64,000 nucleotides of DNA from Aureimonas frigidaquae. Its GTDB lineage: Bacteria > Pseudomonadota > Alphaproteobacteria > Rhizobiales > Rhizobiaceae. Location: contig NZ_BBWR01000006.1 in NCBI RefSeq assembly GCF_001463905.1, positions 62,001-126,000 on the forward strand, in the 5' to 3' direction. This document shows, piece by piece, positions 25,983 through 35,489 of the stretch. The notes under the pieces were generated by a model. It was given only the letters and a program-made list of their open reading frames with translations, did not search any database and was not told the DNA's origin. The translations under genes were made by a program, and so were the position numbers. Position 1 is the stretch's first letter, and each line of letters opens with the position of its first letter.

Positions 25983-26631
25983 CACGGTCGGCGGCGCGTC
26001 GCTGCTGCGCCTCCTGACATGGCTTTCCCCCGCCTTTCCCGTCGGCGCCTTCGCCTGGTCGCATGGGGTGGAATCGGCCATCGCCGACGGCCGCATCCGG
26101 GATGCCGAAACCATGCGCGACTGGGCCGGCTTCCTGCTGGCGCATGGCAGCGGCTGGAACGATCTCCTCCTCTTTGCGCAAGGGTGGCGCTGCGACGGCG
26201 CCGTCGCGGTGGAGGATCTGTCGGATCTCGCGCTGGCGCTCGGCGCCGCTTCGGAGCGGCGGCAGGAGAGCCTCGCCCTCGGCACGGCCTTTCTGGAAGC
26301 CGTGCGCCCATGGGCGGATACGGGCCATGCGCAGCTGGCCTATCCGGTGGCGGTGGGCCATGTGGCGGCGCGTTGCGGCGTGGCGCTGGAGCCGGCCCTT
26401 GTCGCCTATGCCCATGCCTTCGCGTCGAGCCTGATGAGCGCCGCCGTCCGCCTGGTGCCGCTGGGGCAGGGCGATATGGTGCGCATCCTGGCCGCGCTCG
26501 AGCCGGAGATCGACGACACCGCCCAACGGGCAAGTCTTGCGACGCTTGCCGATCTGGGATCGGCGGCGATCCTGTCCGATATCTGCGCCATGCGTCACGA
26601 AACCCTCTCGCCACGGCTGTTCCGCTCATGA
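25975..26631 (+). CDS. ureF: Urease accessory protein UreF
   Basis: A 218-residue accessory protein. [24 protein letters not shown] at the N-terminus (read in parts) is the UreF signature. UreF couples UreG GTP hydrolysis to nickel insertion into the UreABC-UreD complex. It overlaps ureE at its start and ureG at its end. Confidence 0.95.
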   Translation: MTDTVGGASLLRLLTWLSPAFPVGAFAWSHGVESAIADGRIRDAETMRDWAGFLLAHGSGWNDLLLFAQGWRCDGAVAVEDLSDLALALGAASERRQESLALGTAFLEAVRPWADTGHAQLAYPVAVGHVAARCGVALEPALVAYAHAFASSLMSAAVRLVPLGQGDMVRILAALEPEIDDTAQRASLATLADLGSAAILSDICAMRHETLSPRLFRS

Positions 26632-27281
26632 CCCTTGCCCAAACCATCAGTTCATCCCGTCCCGTGCCGACCAATGGCCCCTTGCGTATCGGCATTGGCG
26701 GGCCGGTCGGCTCGGGCAAGACGACGCTGTGCGAGCGCCTGTGCCAGGCGCTGCGCCAGACGCATTCCATCGCCGTGGTGACCAACGATATTTACACGGT
26801 GGAGGATGCCGAGGCCCTGGTGCGGCGCCAGGCGCTGTCGGCGGACCGCATCGTTGGGGTGGAAACGGGCGGCTGCCCCCATACGGCCATCCGCGAGGAT
26901 GCGTCCATCAACCTGGCCGCCATCCGCACGCTGACCGAACGCCACCCGGACCTGGAACTGGTGCTGGTGGAATCGGGCGGCGACAATCTGGCCGCCACCT
27001 TCTCGCCCGACCTCGTCGACTTGTCGATCTATGTCATCTCGGTCTGCCAGGGCGACGATATTCCCAGGAAAGGCGGCCCGGCCATCACCCGCTCCGACCT
27101 TCTGGTGATCAACAAGACGGACCTGGCGCCCCATGTCGGCGCCGATCTGGCGCGCATGGAACGCGACGCGGCCGCCGGCCGGGCCGGCCGCCCGACCGTC
27201 TTTGCCGATCTGTCGCGCGGGACCGGCGTCCGGGATATTCTCGACTTCCTGGTCGAATCCGGCGGATTGCGCGCCGCCTGA
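26628..27281 (+). CDS. ureG: Urease accessory GTPase UreG
   Basis: A 217-residue SIMIBI-class GTPase. The P-loop [12 protein letters not shown] is near residues 22-33, followed by VVTNDIYT, the metal-binding [16 protein letters not shown] and the NKTDL guanine-recognition motif. It drives nickel delivery to urease. The ATG overlaps the ureF TGA. Its stop is 4 bases from the convergent PuuE-UraD gene. Confidence 0.97.
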   Translation: MTLAQTISSSRPVPTNGPLRIGIGGPVGSGKTTLCERLCQALRQTHSIAVVTNDIYTVEDAEALVRRQALSADRIVGVETGGCPHTAIREDASINLAAIRTLTERHPDLELVLVESGGDNLAATFSPDLVDLSIYVISVCQGDDIPRKGGPAITRSDLLVINKTDLAPHVGADLARMERDAAAGRAGRPTVFADLSRGTGVRDILDFLVESGGLRAA

Positions 27282-27285
27282 CGCT

Positions 27286-28713
27286 CTATTGGCCCGCCGA
27301 CATCAGGGCCTCGATGCGCAGCCGGGCGATCTTCTCCACCTCTGCGCAGGCGGTGGCGATCTCCGTCTCCCGGTCATGGCCGAGCCGCTTTTCGAACGCC
27401 GCCAGGATGGCGTGGCGGTCCTTGCCGCGCACCGCGATGATGAAGGGAATGCCGAAGCGTGCACGGTAGCGCTCGTTGAGCTCCGTAAATCGGGCGAGCT
27501 CGTCCGGGCTCAAGCGATCGAGCCCGGCCGAGGCCTGTTCGCTCGCCGAATCGGCGGTCAGGTCCCCGGCCAGCGCCAGGCGGCCGGCAAGGTCGGGATG
27601 CGCCATCAGGACGGACAGGCGCTCATCGTCGCTCGCCCGGCGAAAGGCGGTGTTCATGGCGGCGGACAGGCCTGCGGCCGTATCGTGGACATCGTGCAGC
27701 CCGCGGTCATAGGCCCGCTCGGCCACGAAGGGCGAATGCTCGAAGACCCCGCCGAAGATCGACAGGAAGACGGGGCGCTCGAGCCGGCTCGGCCGCAGGC
27801 CGGGGCGGTAGGGGAAGTTGCGCCGCCAGTGATCGGCAATGTCGATGCGCCGCGCCACCCAGACATCGTCGTGCTGGCGCACATAATCCAGGAAGCGGGC
27901 CAGCGCCGCGGCACGGCCCGGCCGGCCGATCAGCCGGCAATGCAGGCCGATGCTCAGCATCTTCGGCGCGCCGGCAAGGCCCTCGGCGCGCAGCGTGTCG
28001 AAGGAGTCCTTCAGGTAGGAAAAGAACTGGTCACCAGCATTGAAGCCCTGCGGCGTCGCAAAGCGCATATCGTTCGAATCGAGCGTATAGGGGATCATCA
28101 GGAGCGGGCCCGAGCGCGTGTCCTGCCAGTAGGGCAGATCGTCGGCATAGACGTCGGAGGAATAGTCGAGCCCCTGTTCGGCCGTCAGTTCGATCGTGTG
28201 GACGGAGGACCGGCCCGTATACCAGCCGCGCGGCCGCGCACCGGTGACGGCGGTGTGCAGCGCGATGGCTTCCTCCATGTCTTCGCGCTCGTCCTCCAGC
28301 GCATGGTCGCGGTAGTCGATCCACTTCAGCCCGTGCGATGCGATCTCCCAGCCTGCCTCCTGCATGGCGGCGACCTGTTCGGGCGCGCGTTCGAGCGCCG
28401 TGGCGACCCCGTAGACGGTGGCGGTCATTTCGCGTTCGGTGAACATGCGCCAGAGCCGCCAGAAGCCGGCCCGCGCGCCATATTCATAGATGGATTCCAT
28501 GTTCATGTGCCGCTGGCCGGGCCAGGGCTGGGCGCCGACGATTTCCGACAGGAAGGCCTCGGACGCCTTATCGCCATGCAGGATGGCGTTCTCTCCGCCC
28601 TCTTCGTAATTGATGACGAACTGCACGCAGAGGCTGGCCCCGCCGGGCCAGCGTGGGTCGGGCGTCGTGCGGCCATAGCCGCGCATGTCGCGGGGGTATC
28701 GTGCGTTTGTCAT
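27286..28713 (-). CDS. PuuE allantoinase fused to UraD OHCU decarboxylase
   Basis: A 475-residue bifunctional protein. Residues 1-300 are a polysaccharide-deacetylase-like PuuE domain (RDMRGYGRTTPDPRWPGGA, FVINYEEGGE, WEIASHGLKWIDY, WYTGRSS), the cofactor-independent allantoinase. Residues about 315-475 are UraD (FGGVFEHSPFVAERAY, LMAHPDLAG, FTELNERYRARFGIPF), which decarboxylates the urate-derived intermediate OHCU to (S)-allantoin. The fusion couples two steps of ureide formation and use. It is divergent to uraH and the xdh operon. Confidence 0.93.
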   Translation of the reverse strand: MTNARYPRDMRGYGRTTPDPRWPGGASLCVQFVINYEEGGENAILHGDKASEAFLSEIVGAQPWPGQRHMNMESIYEYGARAGFWRLWRMFTEREMTATVYGVATALERAPEQVAAMQEAGWEIASHGLKWIDYRDHALEDEREDMEEAIALHTAVTGARPRGWYTGRSSVHTIELTAEQGLDYSSDVYADDLPYWQDTRSGPLLMIPYTLDSNDMRFATPQGFNAGDQFFSYLKDSFDTLRAEGLAGAPKMLSIGLHCRLIGRPGRAAALARFLDYVRQHDDVWVARRIDIADHWRRNFPYRPGLRPSRLERPVFLSIFGGVFEHSPFVAERAYDRGLHDVHDTAAGLSAAMNTAFRRASDDERLSVLMAHPDLAGRLALAGDLTADSASEQASAGLDRLSPDELARFTELNERYRARFGIPFIIAVRGKDRHAILAAFEKRLGHDRETEIATACAEVEKIARLRIEALMSAGQ

Positions 28714-28794
28714 GCTGGAAGCCTTCGTGCTGCGGACAATCTGGAGCGGTTGTAATCTTCTCTGGACGAGTGGCTGTGGCAGGGTGCAGAGTGA

Positions 28795-28810
28795 TTGACC
28801 GAATGGTCAA
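28795..28810. promoter_or_regulatory. Candidate operator palindrome upstream of uraH
   Basis: A perfect 6-bp inverted repeat TTGACC/GGTCAA with a 4-base centre lies 20 bases before uraH, in the gap shared with the divergent puuE-uraD gene. The half-site resembles GntR-family operators. A purine-responsive repressor is a reasonable guess; no regulator gene is in the window. Confidence 0.5.
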
Positions 28811-28830
28811 GAACAATCGGATAGGCATTC

Positions 28831-29202
28831 ATGGCTGACGCAGGCGCCGGCTCCGGCCGGCTGACGACGCACGTGCTCGATACGGCGCGTGGCATTCCCG
28901 CAGCGGGGCTGACCATCACCCTGTATCGCCTGACCGATGGCGGGCGGGAGCTTCTCGCCAGTGTCGTCACCAATGCGGATGGCCGTGTGGATGGCGCGCT
29001 CCTGGACGGCGACGCTTTCGCGCCGGGCTCTTACGAACTCGTCTTTCAGGCCGGCGATTATTTCGACGCTCTCGGCCTGCCGGGCGGGCAACCCCGCTTC
29101 CTGGACGCGGTGCCGGTGCGCTTCGGCATGGCGGAGGCGCGCCACTACCATGTGCCGCTGCTCCTGTCGCCCTATGGCTACTCGACCTATCGGGGGAGCT
29201 GA
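28831..29202 (+). CDS. uraH: 5-hydroxyisourate hydrolase (transthyretin-like)
   Basis: A 123-residue protein. [16 protein letters not shown] at the N-terminus, the [19 protein letters not shown] ending and the length identify HIU hydrolase, which opens 5-hydroxyisourate to OHCU for the UraD domain. The C-terminal YRGS tetrapeptide and the catalytic histidines (THVLD and HYHVPL) are present. It is the first gene of a rightward operon with xdhABC, 3 bases ahead of xdhA. Confidence 0.96.
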   Translation: MADAGAGSGRLTTHVLDTARGIPAAGLTITLYRLTDGGRELLASVVTNADGRVDGALLDGDAFAPGSYELVFQAGDYFDALGLPGGQPRFLDAVPVRFGMAEARHYHVPLLLSPYGYSTYRGS

Positions 29203-29205
29203 GCC

Positions 29206-30645
29206 ATGGCGCCGGTTCGCTTTCTCCTGAACGGCGTGGAAACATCGGCGGAGGGAATTGCCCCCACCACGACGGCCCTGTCCTTCCTGCGCTATGGTGC
29301 GCGCCTGACCGGCACCAAGGAGGGCTGCGCCGAAGGCGATTGCGGTGCCTGCACCGTCCTGGTGAGCGAGCCCGACGGGCAGGGCGGCCTGACGCGGCGC
29401 GCCATGAATGCGTGCATCCTTTTCGTGCCGGCGCTGCATGGCCGCGCGGTCGAGACGGTGGAGCATCTGGGGCGGGACGGGCTGCATCCGCTCCAGGCCG
29501 CCATGGTGGAGCGCCATGCCAGCCAATGCGGCTTCTGTACGCCCGGCTTCGTCATGCAGCTCTATTCCGGCTGGCTGAACGGGGCGCTTACCGACCGCCA
29601 GTCCGTCAAGGATACGATCTCCGGCAATCTCTGCCGCTGCACCGGCTACGGCCCCATCGTCGATGCCGGCGTGGCGCTCGGCGCCCTGCCGCTCCCCGAT
29701 ACGGCGGAGGCCGACAGGGCGCAGGCCGCGCAACTGTCCGCGCTGCGGGGGGGCGGCACCTTCGAGTACCGGCACGGCGATGCCGTCTGGTTTTCGCCGG
29801 ACAATGTGGACGACCTCGCCGATCTCTATGCCAGCCATCCCGACGCGGTGCTGGTGGCCGGGGCCACGGATGTCGGCCTGTGGGTGACCAAGCAGCATCG
29901 CGATCTGCCCGTCCTCATCGACGTGTCACGCGTGGCCGACCTATCGATGGTCGAGGAAGCGGGCGGCCGGTTCTATTTCGGGGCGGCGGTGACGCACCGG
30001 GCGGCGCTGGAGGCCCTGGCGCGGATTCATCCTTCGCTCGGCGCCATGATGCGCCGTTTTGCCGGGGCACAGGTGCGCAATGCCGGAACGGTCGGCGGCA
30101 ACATCGCCAACGGCTCGCCCATCGGCGACCTGCCGCCAGCCCTGATCGCGCTCGACGCGCGGTTGCATCTGCGGCGCGGCGACGATGCCCGCAGCCTTCC
30201 CCTGGAGGATTTCTTCCTGGCCTATGGGCGGCAGGACCGCGCGGCGGGTGAGTTCGTGGCCGCCGTCGAGGTGCCGGAACTCTCCTCCGACGAGCGCTTC
30301 GGCTGCTACAAGGTCTCCAAGCGCAGCGATTCCGACATATCGGCCGTGCTTGCGGCCTTCCGCCTGCGGCTGGCCGGCGATGGAACGGTGACGGAGGCGC
30401 GGCTCGCCTATGGCGGCATGGCCGGCACCCCGGCGCGCGCCCGCGCCGCCGAGGCCGCGCTGATCGGCCGCCCCTTCGACGCGACGACTGTCGCCGCCGC
30501 TCAGGCCGCGCTGTCGCAGGATTTCACGCCGCTGACCGACATGCGGGCCAGCGCACAGTACCGCCTGACCGTCGCCGGCAACCTGATCGAACGCTTCCGC
30601 CTGGAGCTTTCCGGCATGCCGGCCACCATCGGGGAGGTCGCCTGA
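29206..30645 (+). CDS. xdhA: Xanthine dehydrogenase small subunit
   Basis: A 479-residue subunit carrying electron-transfer centres. The N-terminal [2Fe-2S] ferredoxin domain has CAEGDCGAC, the second domain has CGFCTPGF and CRCTGYG, and the FAD domain holds VLVAGATDVGLWV and GGNIANGSPIGDLPPAL. It passes electrons from the molybdenum centre to NAD+. It overlaps xdhB by one base. Confidence 0.96.
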   Translation: MAPVRFLLNGVETSAEGIAPTTTALSFLRYGARLTGTKEGCAEGDCGACTVLVSEPDGQGGLTRRAMNACILFVPALHGRAVETVEHLGRDGLHPLQAAMVERHASQCGFCTPGFVMQLYSGWLNGALTDRQSVKDTISGNLCRCTGYGPIVDAGVALGALPLPDTAEADRAQAAQLSALRGGGTFEYRHGDAVWFSPDNVDDLADLYASHPDAVLVAGATDVGLWVTKQHRDLPVLIDVSRVADLSMVEEAGGRFYFGAAVTHRAALEALARIHPSLGAMMRRFAGAQVRNAGTVGGNIANGSPIGDLPPALIALDARLHLRRGDDARSLPLEDFFLAYGRQDRAAGEFVAAVEVPELSSDERFGCYKVSKRSDSDISAVLAAFRLRLAGDGTVTEARLAYGGMAGTPARARAAEAALIGRPFDATTVAAAQAALSQDFTPLTDMRASAQYRLTVAGNLIERFRLELSGMPATIGEVA

Positions 30646-33041
30646 TGGACGAAACGCGCATCCAGGACCGGGGCGAAGCCGGCACGGTCCCACTGGCCGA
30701 TCTGAACGAACTGCCGGCCGGTGCCCCGCACCGGCTGCGCGGCGGGGTCGGGGCTGCCGTTCCGCACGACAGCGGTGTTCTGCATGTCAGCGGCCGTGCG
30801 GCCTATATCGACGACCTGCCGGAACTGCCGGGAACGCTGCACCTCTATATCGCCATGTCGAGCCGCGCCCATGCGCGCATCACCGCGATGGACCTGACGC
30901 GCGTCCGCGCGCATGCGGGCGTGGCGCTGGTGCTGACGGCAGCCGATATCCCCGGCAAGAACGATTATTCGCCGGTCTTCGGCGACGACCCCATCCTGTC
31001 CGAGGACATCGTATCCTTCGTCGGCCAGCCGGTCTTTGCCGTGGTGGCTGAGACGCCCGGCGCGGCGCGTGCGGCCGCCATGCTGGCCGACATCACCTAT
31101 GAGGACCTGCCCGCCGCCAACACGATCGATGAGGCGCTGGCGCTGGCGCAGACGGTGGGCGAGGATCTGCTTCCCTTCCACGAAATGCGCCTGGGCAATG
31201 CCGACGCCGCCCTGGCGGCGGCCCCCATGCGCGTGTCCGGACGTGTCGAGACGGGCGGCCAGGACCATTTCTACCTCGAAGGGCAGATCGCCTATGCGAT
31301 CCCGGCCGACAATGGCGACGTGCTCGTCCATTCGTCCACGCAGCACCCGAGTGAGGTCCAGCACAATGTGGCCAAGGCCCTGGGCGTCGCCGACCATGCG
31401 GTGACGGTGGAGGTCCGGCGCATGGGCGGCGGTTTCGGCGGCAAGGAAAGCCAGCCGGCCCTCTTCGCCAGCCTGGCGGCCCTGGCCGCCGTGGCGACGC
31501 GGCGGCCGGTCAAGTGCCGGGCCGACCGCGACGACGACATGGAGATGACCGGCAAGCGCCACGAGATGCGCAGCTTCTACGATATCGGCCATGACGGCGA
31601 TGGCCGGCTCCTGGCCGCGCGCTTCGAGCATTTCGTACGCTGCGGCTACAGCCGCGATCTGTCCGGCGCCATTGCCGACCGGGCCATGTTCCACGCCGAC
31701 AACGCCTACCACCTGCCGGCAGCGCACATTCATTCGCGCCGGCTGAAGACACACACCGCCTCCAACACCGCCTTCCGGGGTTTCGGCGGCCCGCAGGGCA
31801 TGATCGCCATCGAGCGCGCCCTGGACCGGATCGCCCACCGCCTCGGCATCGACCCGCTCGATGTGCGCAAGGCCAATTTCTATCCGGCCGATGCCGCCCT
31901 GCCGACGCCCTACCACATGCCGGTGACCGACAGCGTCATCGGCGAAATTGTCGAGGAACTGGAGGCGACGTCCGGCTATCGCGCGCGGCGGGAGGCCGTC
32001 CGCGCCTTCAACCGTTCGAACACCGTCCTGAAGAAGGGACTGGCGCTGACGCCGGTCAAGTTCGGCATCTCCTTCACCACCACGCACTTGAACCAGGCCG
32101 GCGCGCTGGTGCACCTGTACAAGGACGGCTCCATCCAGCTCAATCACGGCGGGACGGAGATGGGCCAAGGCCTGCACACCAAGGTGGCGCAGATCGTCGC
32201 CGAGACCTTCCAGATCGATCTGGAGCGGGTGCGCATCACCGCCACGACGACGGGCAAGGTGCCCAACACATCCGCCACGGCGGCCTCGTCGGGCTCGGAC
32301 CTCAACGGCATGGCCGCGCAGGCGGCGGCGCGCACGATCCGCGACCGCCTGACCGGGTTCGCCGCATCACGCTATGCCGTGGCCCCGGAGGCCGTGGTCT
32401 TTGCCGGCGGCCAGGTGCGGATCGGCACGCAGAGCGTCAGCTTCGAGGATCTGGTGGGAGAGGCGTATCTGGCGCGCATCCCCCTGTCCGCCACGGGCTT
32501 CTACGCCACGCCCGATATTCATTACGACCGTGAAACCGCCAGCGGCCGGCCCTTCTATTATTTCGCCTACGGCGCGGCGGTGTCGGAGGTGGTGATCGAT
32601 ACGCTGACGGGGGAGAACCGCGTCCTGGCGGTGGATATCCTGCACGATGTCGGCCGCTCGCTGAACCCGGCCCTCGACCTCGGGCAGATCGAGGGCGGCT
32701 TCATCCAGGGCATGGGCTGGCTGACGACGGAAGAGCTGTGGTGGGATGCCAAGGGGCGGCTGCGCACCCATGCGCCATCCACCTACAAGATCCCCACCGC
32801 CAACGACCGGCCGGACCGCATGACGGTGAACCTCTGGTCCAAGGGTGAAAACCGCGAGAACACGATCCACCGGTCCAAGGCCGTCGGCGAGCCGCCCTTC
32901 ATGCTGGCGCTGTCGGTCCTGTCCGCGCTGGCCGATGCGGTCCTGGCCGCCGGCGATGGCCGCGTCTTCCCCGATCTCGACGCGCCGGCAACACCCGAGC
33001 GCATCCTGCGGGCGGTCGACGCCGTCCGGAGCCGCGCATGA
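30645..33041 (+). CDS. xdhB: Xanthine dehydrogenase large (molybdopterin) subunit
   Basis: A 798-residue molybdopterin subunit that hydroxylates hypoxanthine and xanthine to urate. Visible motifs are the GGQDHFYLEGQ and MGGGFGGKESQ segments of the cofactor site, NTAFRGFGGPQGM, GGTEMGQGLHTK and the late KAVGEPPF motif containing the catalytic glutamate. The length is normal for bacterial XdhB (about 780). It overlaps xdhC by 4 bases. Confidence 0.97.
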   Translation: MDETRIQDRGEAGTVPLADLNELPAGAPHRLRGGVGAAVPHDSGVLHVSGRAAYIDDLPELPGTLHLYIAMSSRAHARITAMDLTRVRAHAGVALVLTAADIPGKNDYSPVFGDDPILSEDIVSFVGQPVFAVVAETPGAARAAAMLADITYEDLPAANTIDEALALAQTVGEDLLPFHEMRLGNADAALAAAPMRVSGRVETGGQDHFYLEGQIAYAIPADNGDVLVHSSTQHPSEVQHNVAKALGVADHAVTVEVRRMGGGFGGKESQPALFASLAALAAVATRRPVKCRADRDDDMEMTGKRHEMRSFYDIGHDGDGRLLAARFEHFVRCGYSRDLSGAIADRAMFHADNAYHLPAAHIHSRRLKTHTASNTAFRGFGGPQGMIAIERALDRIAHRLGIDPLDVRKANFYPADAALPTPYHMPVTDSVIGEIVEELEATSGYRARREAVRAFNRSNTVLKKGLALTPVKFGISFTTTHLNQAGALVHLYKDGSIQLNHGGTEMGQGLHTKVAQIVAETFQIDLERVRITATTTGKVPNTSATAASSGSDLNGMAAQAAARTIRDRLTGFAASRYAVAPEAVVFAGGQVRIGTQSVSFEDLVGEAYLARIPLSATGFYATPDIHYDRETASGRPFYYFAYGAAVSEVVIDTLTGENRVLAVDILHDVGRSLNPALDLGQIEGGFIQGMGWLTTEELWWDAKGRLRTHAPSTYKIPTANDRPDRMTVNLWSKGENRENTIHRSKAVGEPPFMLALSVLSALADAVLAAGDGRVFPDLDAPATPERILRAVDAVRSRA

Positions 33042-33889
33042 GGATGTCACAGGTCCTGACGGCCTGCCTGAACGCCGGGACGCAGGCGATCCTCGTCCGG
33101 GTTGCCGCGGTGCACGGCTCCACCCCGCGCGAGGTGGGCGCCATGATGCTCGTGTCGGCCGATGGCGCGGAGGGGACGATCGGCGGCGGCGCGCTGGAGA
33201 TGGAAGCCATCCTGGAGGCGCGGCGCATGCTGCACGATGGCGCTTCCTCCGGACGGCTCGATATTCCGCTCGGACCCTCGATCGGCCAATGCTGCGGCGG
33301 ACGGGTGGAACTCTCCCTGGAGCGCGCGCACGCGGCACTGGCCGAAACCGTTGCGGCGTCCGAGGTGGAGGCCGCGGCCGCCGCACCCTGTGTCCTCGTC
33401 TTCGGTGCGGGCCATACGGGGCAGGCGCTCGCTGCGGCGCTCGCGCCCCTGCCGTTCCGCGTGCGGGTCGTCGACACGCGGCCGCATCTGGTGGCGGCCC
33501 TGCCGGCCGGCGTCGAGCGCGTGGTGGCTGCGCTGCCGGAGGCCGAGGTCACTGCTGCGCAGCGCGGCACGGCCTTCGTCATCGTCACGCATGACCATGC
33601 CCTGGATTTTTTGATCGGCGCGGCGGCGCTGCGGCGAACGGACAGCCCTTATGTGGGCATGATCGGCTCGGCGACGAAGCGGGAGCGCTTCCACCGGCAC
33701 CTTGCCGACGAGGGTCTCGCCGGGGCTGCAAGCCGTTTGCATATGCCGATCGGTGGCACTGCGGTGCACGACAAGCGACCGGCGGTTATCGCCGCCATGG
33801 TGGCGGCCGAACTCTGCATTCACATCCTCGGGTCCGGGGGTGGAAAAACCGATGCACAGGCTTTGCACATGCCCATGGCAGGTGCATAA
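33038..33889 (+). CDS. xdhC: Xanthine dehydrogenase accessory protein XdhC
   Basis: A 283-residue accessory protein that binds molybdenum cofactor, supports its sulfuration and inserts it into XdhB. VRVAAVHGSTPREVGAMMLV at the start (read in parts), the IGQCCGGRVEL cysteine motif near residue 85 and the Rossmann-like VLVFGAGHTGQALA near residue 118 match the family. It overlaps xdhB and precedes the ABC importer by 49 bases. Confidence 0.95.
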   Translation: MRMSQVLTACLNAGTQAILVRVAAVHGSTPREVGAMMLVSADGAEGTIGGGALEMEAILEARRMLHDGASSGRLDIPLGPSIGQCCGGRVELSLERAHAALAETVAASEVEAAAAAPCVLVFGAGHTGQALAAALAPLPFRVRVVDTRPHLVAALPAGVERVVAALPEAEVTAAQRGTAFVIVTHDHALDFLIGAAALRRTDSPYVGMIGSATKRERFHRHLADEGLAGAASRLHMPIGGTAVHDKRPAVIAAMVAAELCIHILGSGGGKTDAQALHMPMAGA

Positions 33890-33938
33890 CTTCCCGGACG
33901 GCCACCGGCCGTACCGCAGAATCGTTGACGGGAGTCCC

Positions 33939-35489
33939 ATGCCGCCAAGGCTCGAACTCAAGCATGTGACGAAACGCTACCCCGGCGTCATCGCCAATGC
34001 CGATGTGTCATTTGCGGTGGAGCCAGGCCGCATCCACGCTCTTCTGGGAGAGAACGGGGCCGGCAAGTCGACCCTGGTCAAGATCATCTACGGCGTCCAG
34101 AAGGCCGACGAAGGCACCATCGAGATCGACGGGAACGCCGTCACGATCGGCTCCCCTCGGGAGGCGCGGGCGCTCGGCATCGGCATGGTGTTCCAGCATT
34201 TCTGCCTGTTCGAGGCCATGACCGTGCTGGAAAACATCGCGCTCGGCATGGACGAGCCACCACCGCGCCGCGAGCTGGAAAGCCGGATCGAAGCGGTGAT
34301 GGACAGCTACGGCCTGACGCTCGATCCGCACCGCCACGTCCACACCCTGTCGGTGGGCGAGCGGCAAAGGATCGAGATCGTGCGTGCCCTTCTCGGCAAT
34401 CCGCGCATCCTGATCATGGACGAGCCGACATCGGTCCTGACCCCGCAGGAAATCGAGGTTCTCTTCGCCACCTTGCGCAAGCTGCGCGCCGAGGGCTGCT
34501 CGATCCTCTATATTTCGCACAAGCTGGACGAGATCCGAACCCTCTGCGACAGCGCGACCGTGCTGCGCGGCGGGGCCGTCGTGGCGACGACCGATCCCCG
34601 CCGGGAAACGGCCCGCAGCATGGCCGAGATGATGATCGGCGCCAGCCTGCGCGATGTGGAGACCCGCCCGTTCGACGGCCAGGGCGCGGTGCGCCTGCAT
34701 GTCGACGGCCTGTCCCTGCCGGGCGATCCGCCCTTCGGCACGACGCTGAAGTCCATCGGCTTCTCCGTCCGCTCGGGCGAGATCCTCGGCATTGCCGGCG
34801 TGGCCGGCAACGGGCAGAACGAACTCGTCTCCGCCTTGTCCGGCGAGCGGCGGGACGGCCTGTCCGGCCGCATCGCGCTCGATGGCGCGGATCTTGCGCC
34901 GCTCGGCGTGTCGGCGCGCCGCTCGGTCGGCCTTGTGAGCGTGCCGGAAGAGCGCAACGGCCATGCCGCCGTGCCGGCCATGAGCCTTGCCGAAAACGCC
35001 ATTCTGTCGGCGCGTCGGCGGCGCGGCCTGACCGCGCGCGGCATTCTGCGCACCGGGGCGGCGGCCGCCTATGCCGCAGAGGTGATCCGGGCCTTTTCGG
35101 TCCGGGCGACGGGGCCGGCGGCGGCCGCCGGCAGCCTGTCGGGCGGCAATCTGCAGAAGTTCATCATGGGCCGCGAAATCATGCAGGAGCCGGCCGTGCT
35201 CGTCGTGTCGCAGCCGACCTGGGGGGTGGATGCCGGGGCGGCCTCCTTCATCCGCCAGGCCATGGTCGATCTTGCGGCGCGGGGCGCCTCGGTCATCGTC
35301 ATCAGCCAGGATCTGGACGAGCTCCTGGAGATTTCCGACCGCATCGCCGTGATCAATCTCGGCCGCCTGTCGGAACCGCGTCCCGTCGGGGATATCACCG
35401 TGGAGGAAATCGGCATGCTGATGGGCGGGGTCCATGGCGATGGCGCGGGTGAAGCCCATGGGACGGAGGCCGCTGTCCATGGCGCTTGA
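33939..35489 (+). CDS. Nucleoside/purine ABC importer ATPase (double ABC domain)
   Basis: A 516-residue ATPase with two ABC modules, as in RbsA and NupO-type proteins. The first module has GENGAGKST near residue 37, the signature LSVGERQR and Walker B ILIMDEP. The second has a degenerate Walker A (GVAGNGQNE) and signature LSGGNLQK. The first signature deviates from LSGGQ, as is usual in BMP-linked importers. Position within purine-catabolism genes suggests import of nucleosides or nucleobases. Confidence 0.92.
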   Translation: MPPRLELKHVTKRYPGVIANADVSFAVEPGRIHALLGENGAGKSTLVKIIYGVQKADEGTIEIDGNAVTIGSPREARALGIGMVFQHFCLFEAMTVLENIALGMDEPPPRRELESRIEAVMDSYGLTLDPHRHVHTLSVGERQRIEIVRALLGNPRILIMDEPTSVLTPQEIEVLFATLRKLRAEGCSILYISHKLDEIRTLCDSATVLRGGAVVATTDPRRETARSMAEMMIGASLRDVETRPFDGQGAVRLHVDGLSLPGDPPFGTTLKSIGFSVRSGEILGIAGVAGNGQNELVSALSGERRDGLSGRIALDGADLAPLGVSARRSVGLVSVPEERNGHAAVPAMSLAENAILSARRRRGLTARGILRTGAAAAYAAEVIRAFSVRATGPAAAAGSLSGGNLQKFIMGREIMQEPAVLVVSQPTWGVDAGAASFIRQAMVDLAARGASVIVISQDLDELLEISDRIAVINLGRLSEPRPVGDITVEEIGMLMGGVHGDGAGEAHGTEAAVHGA

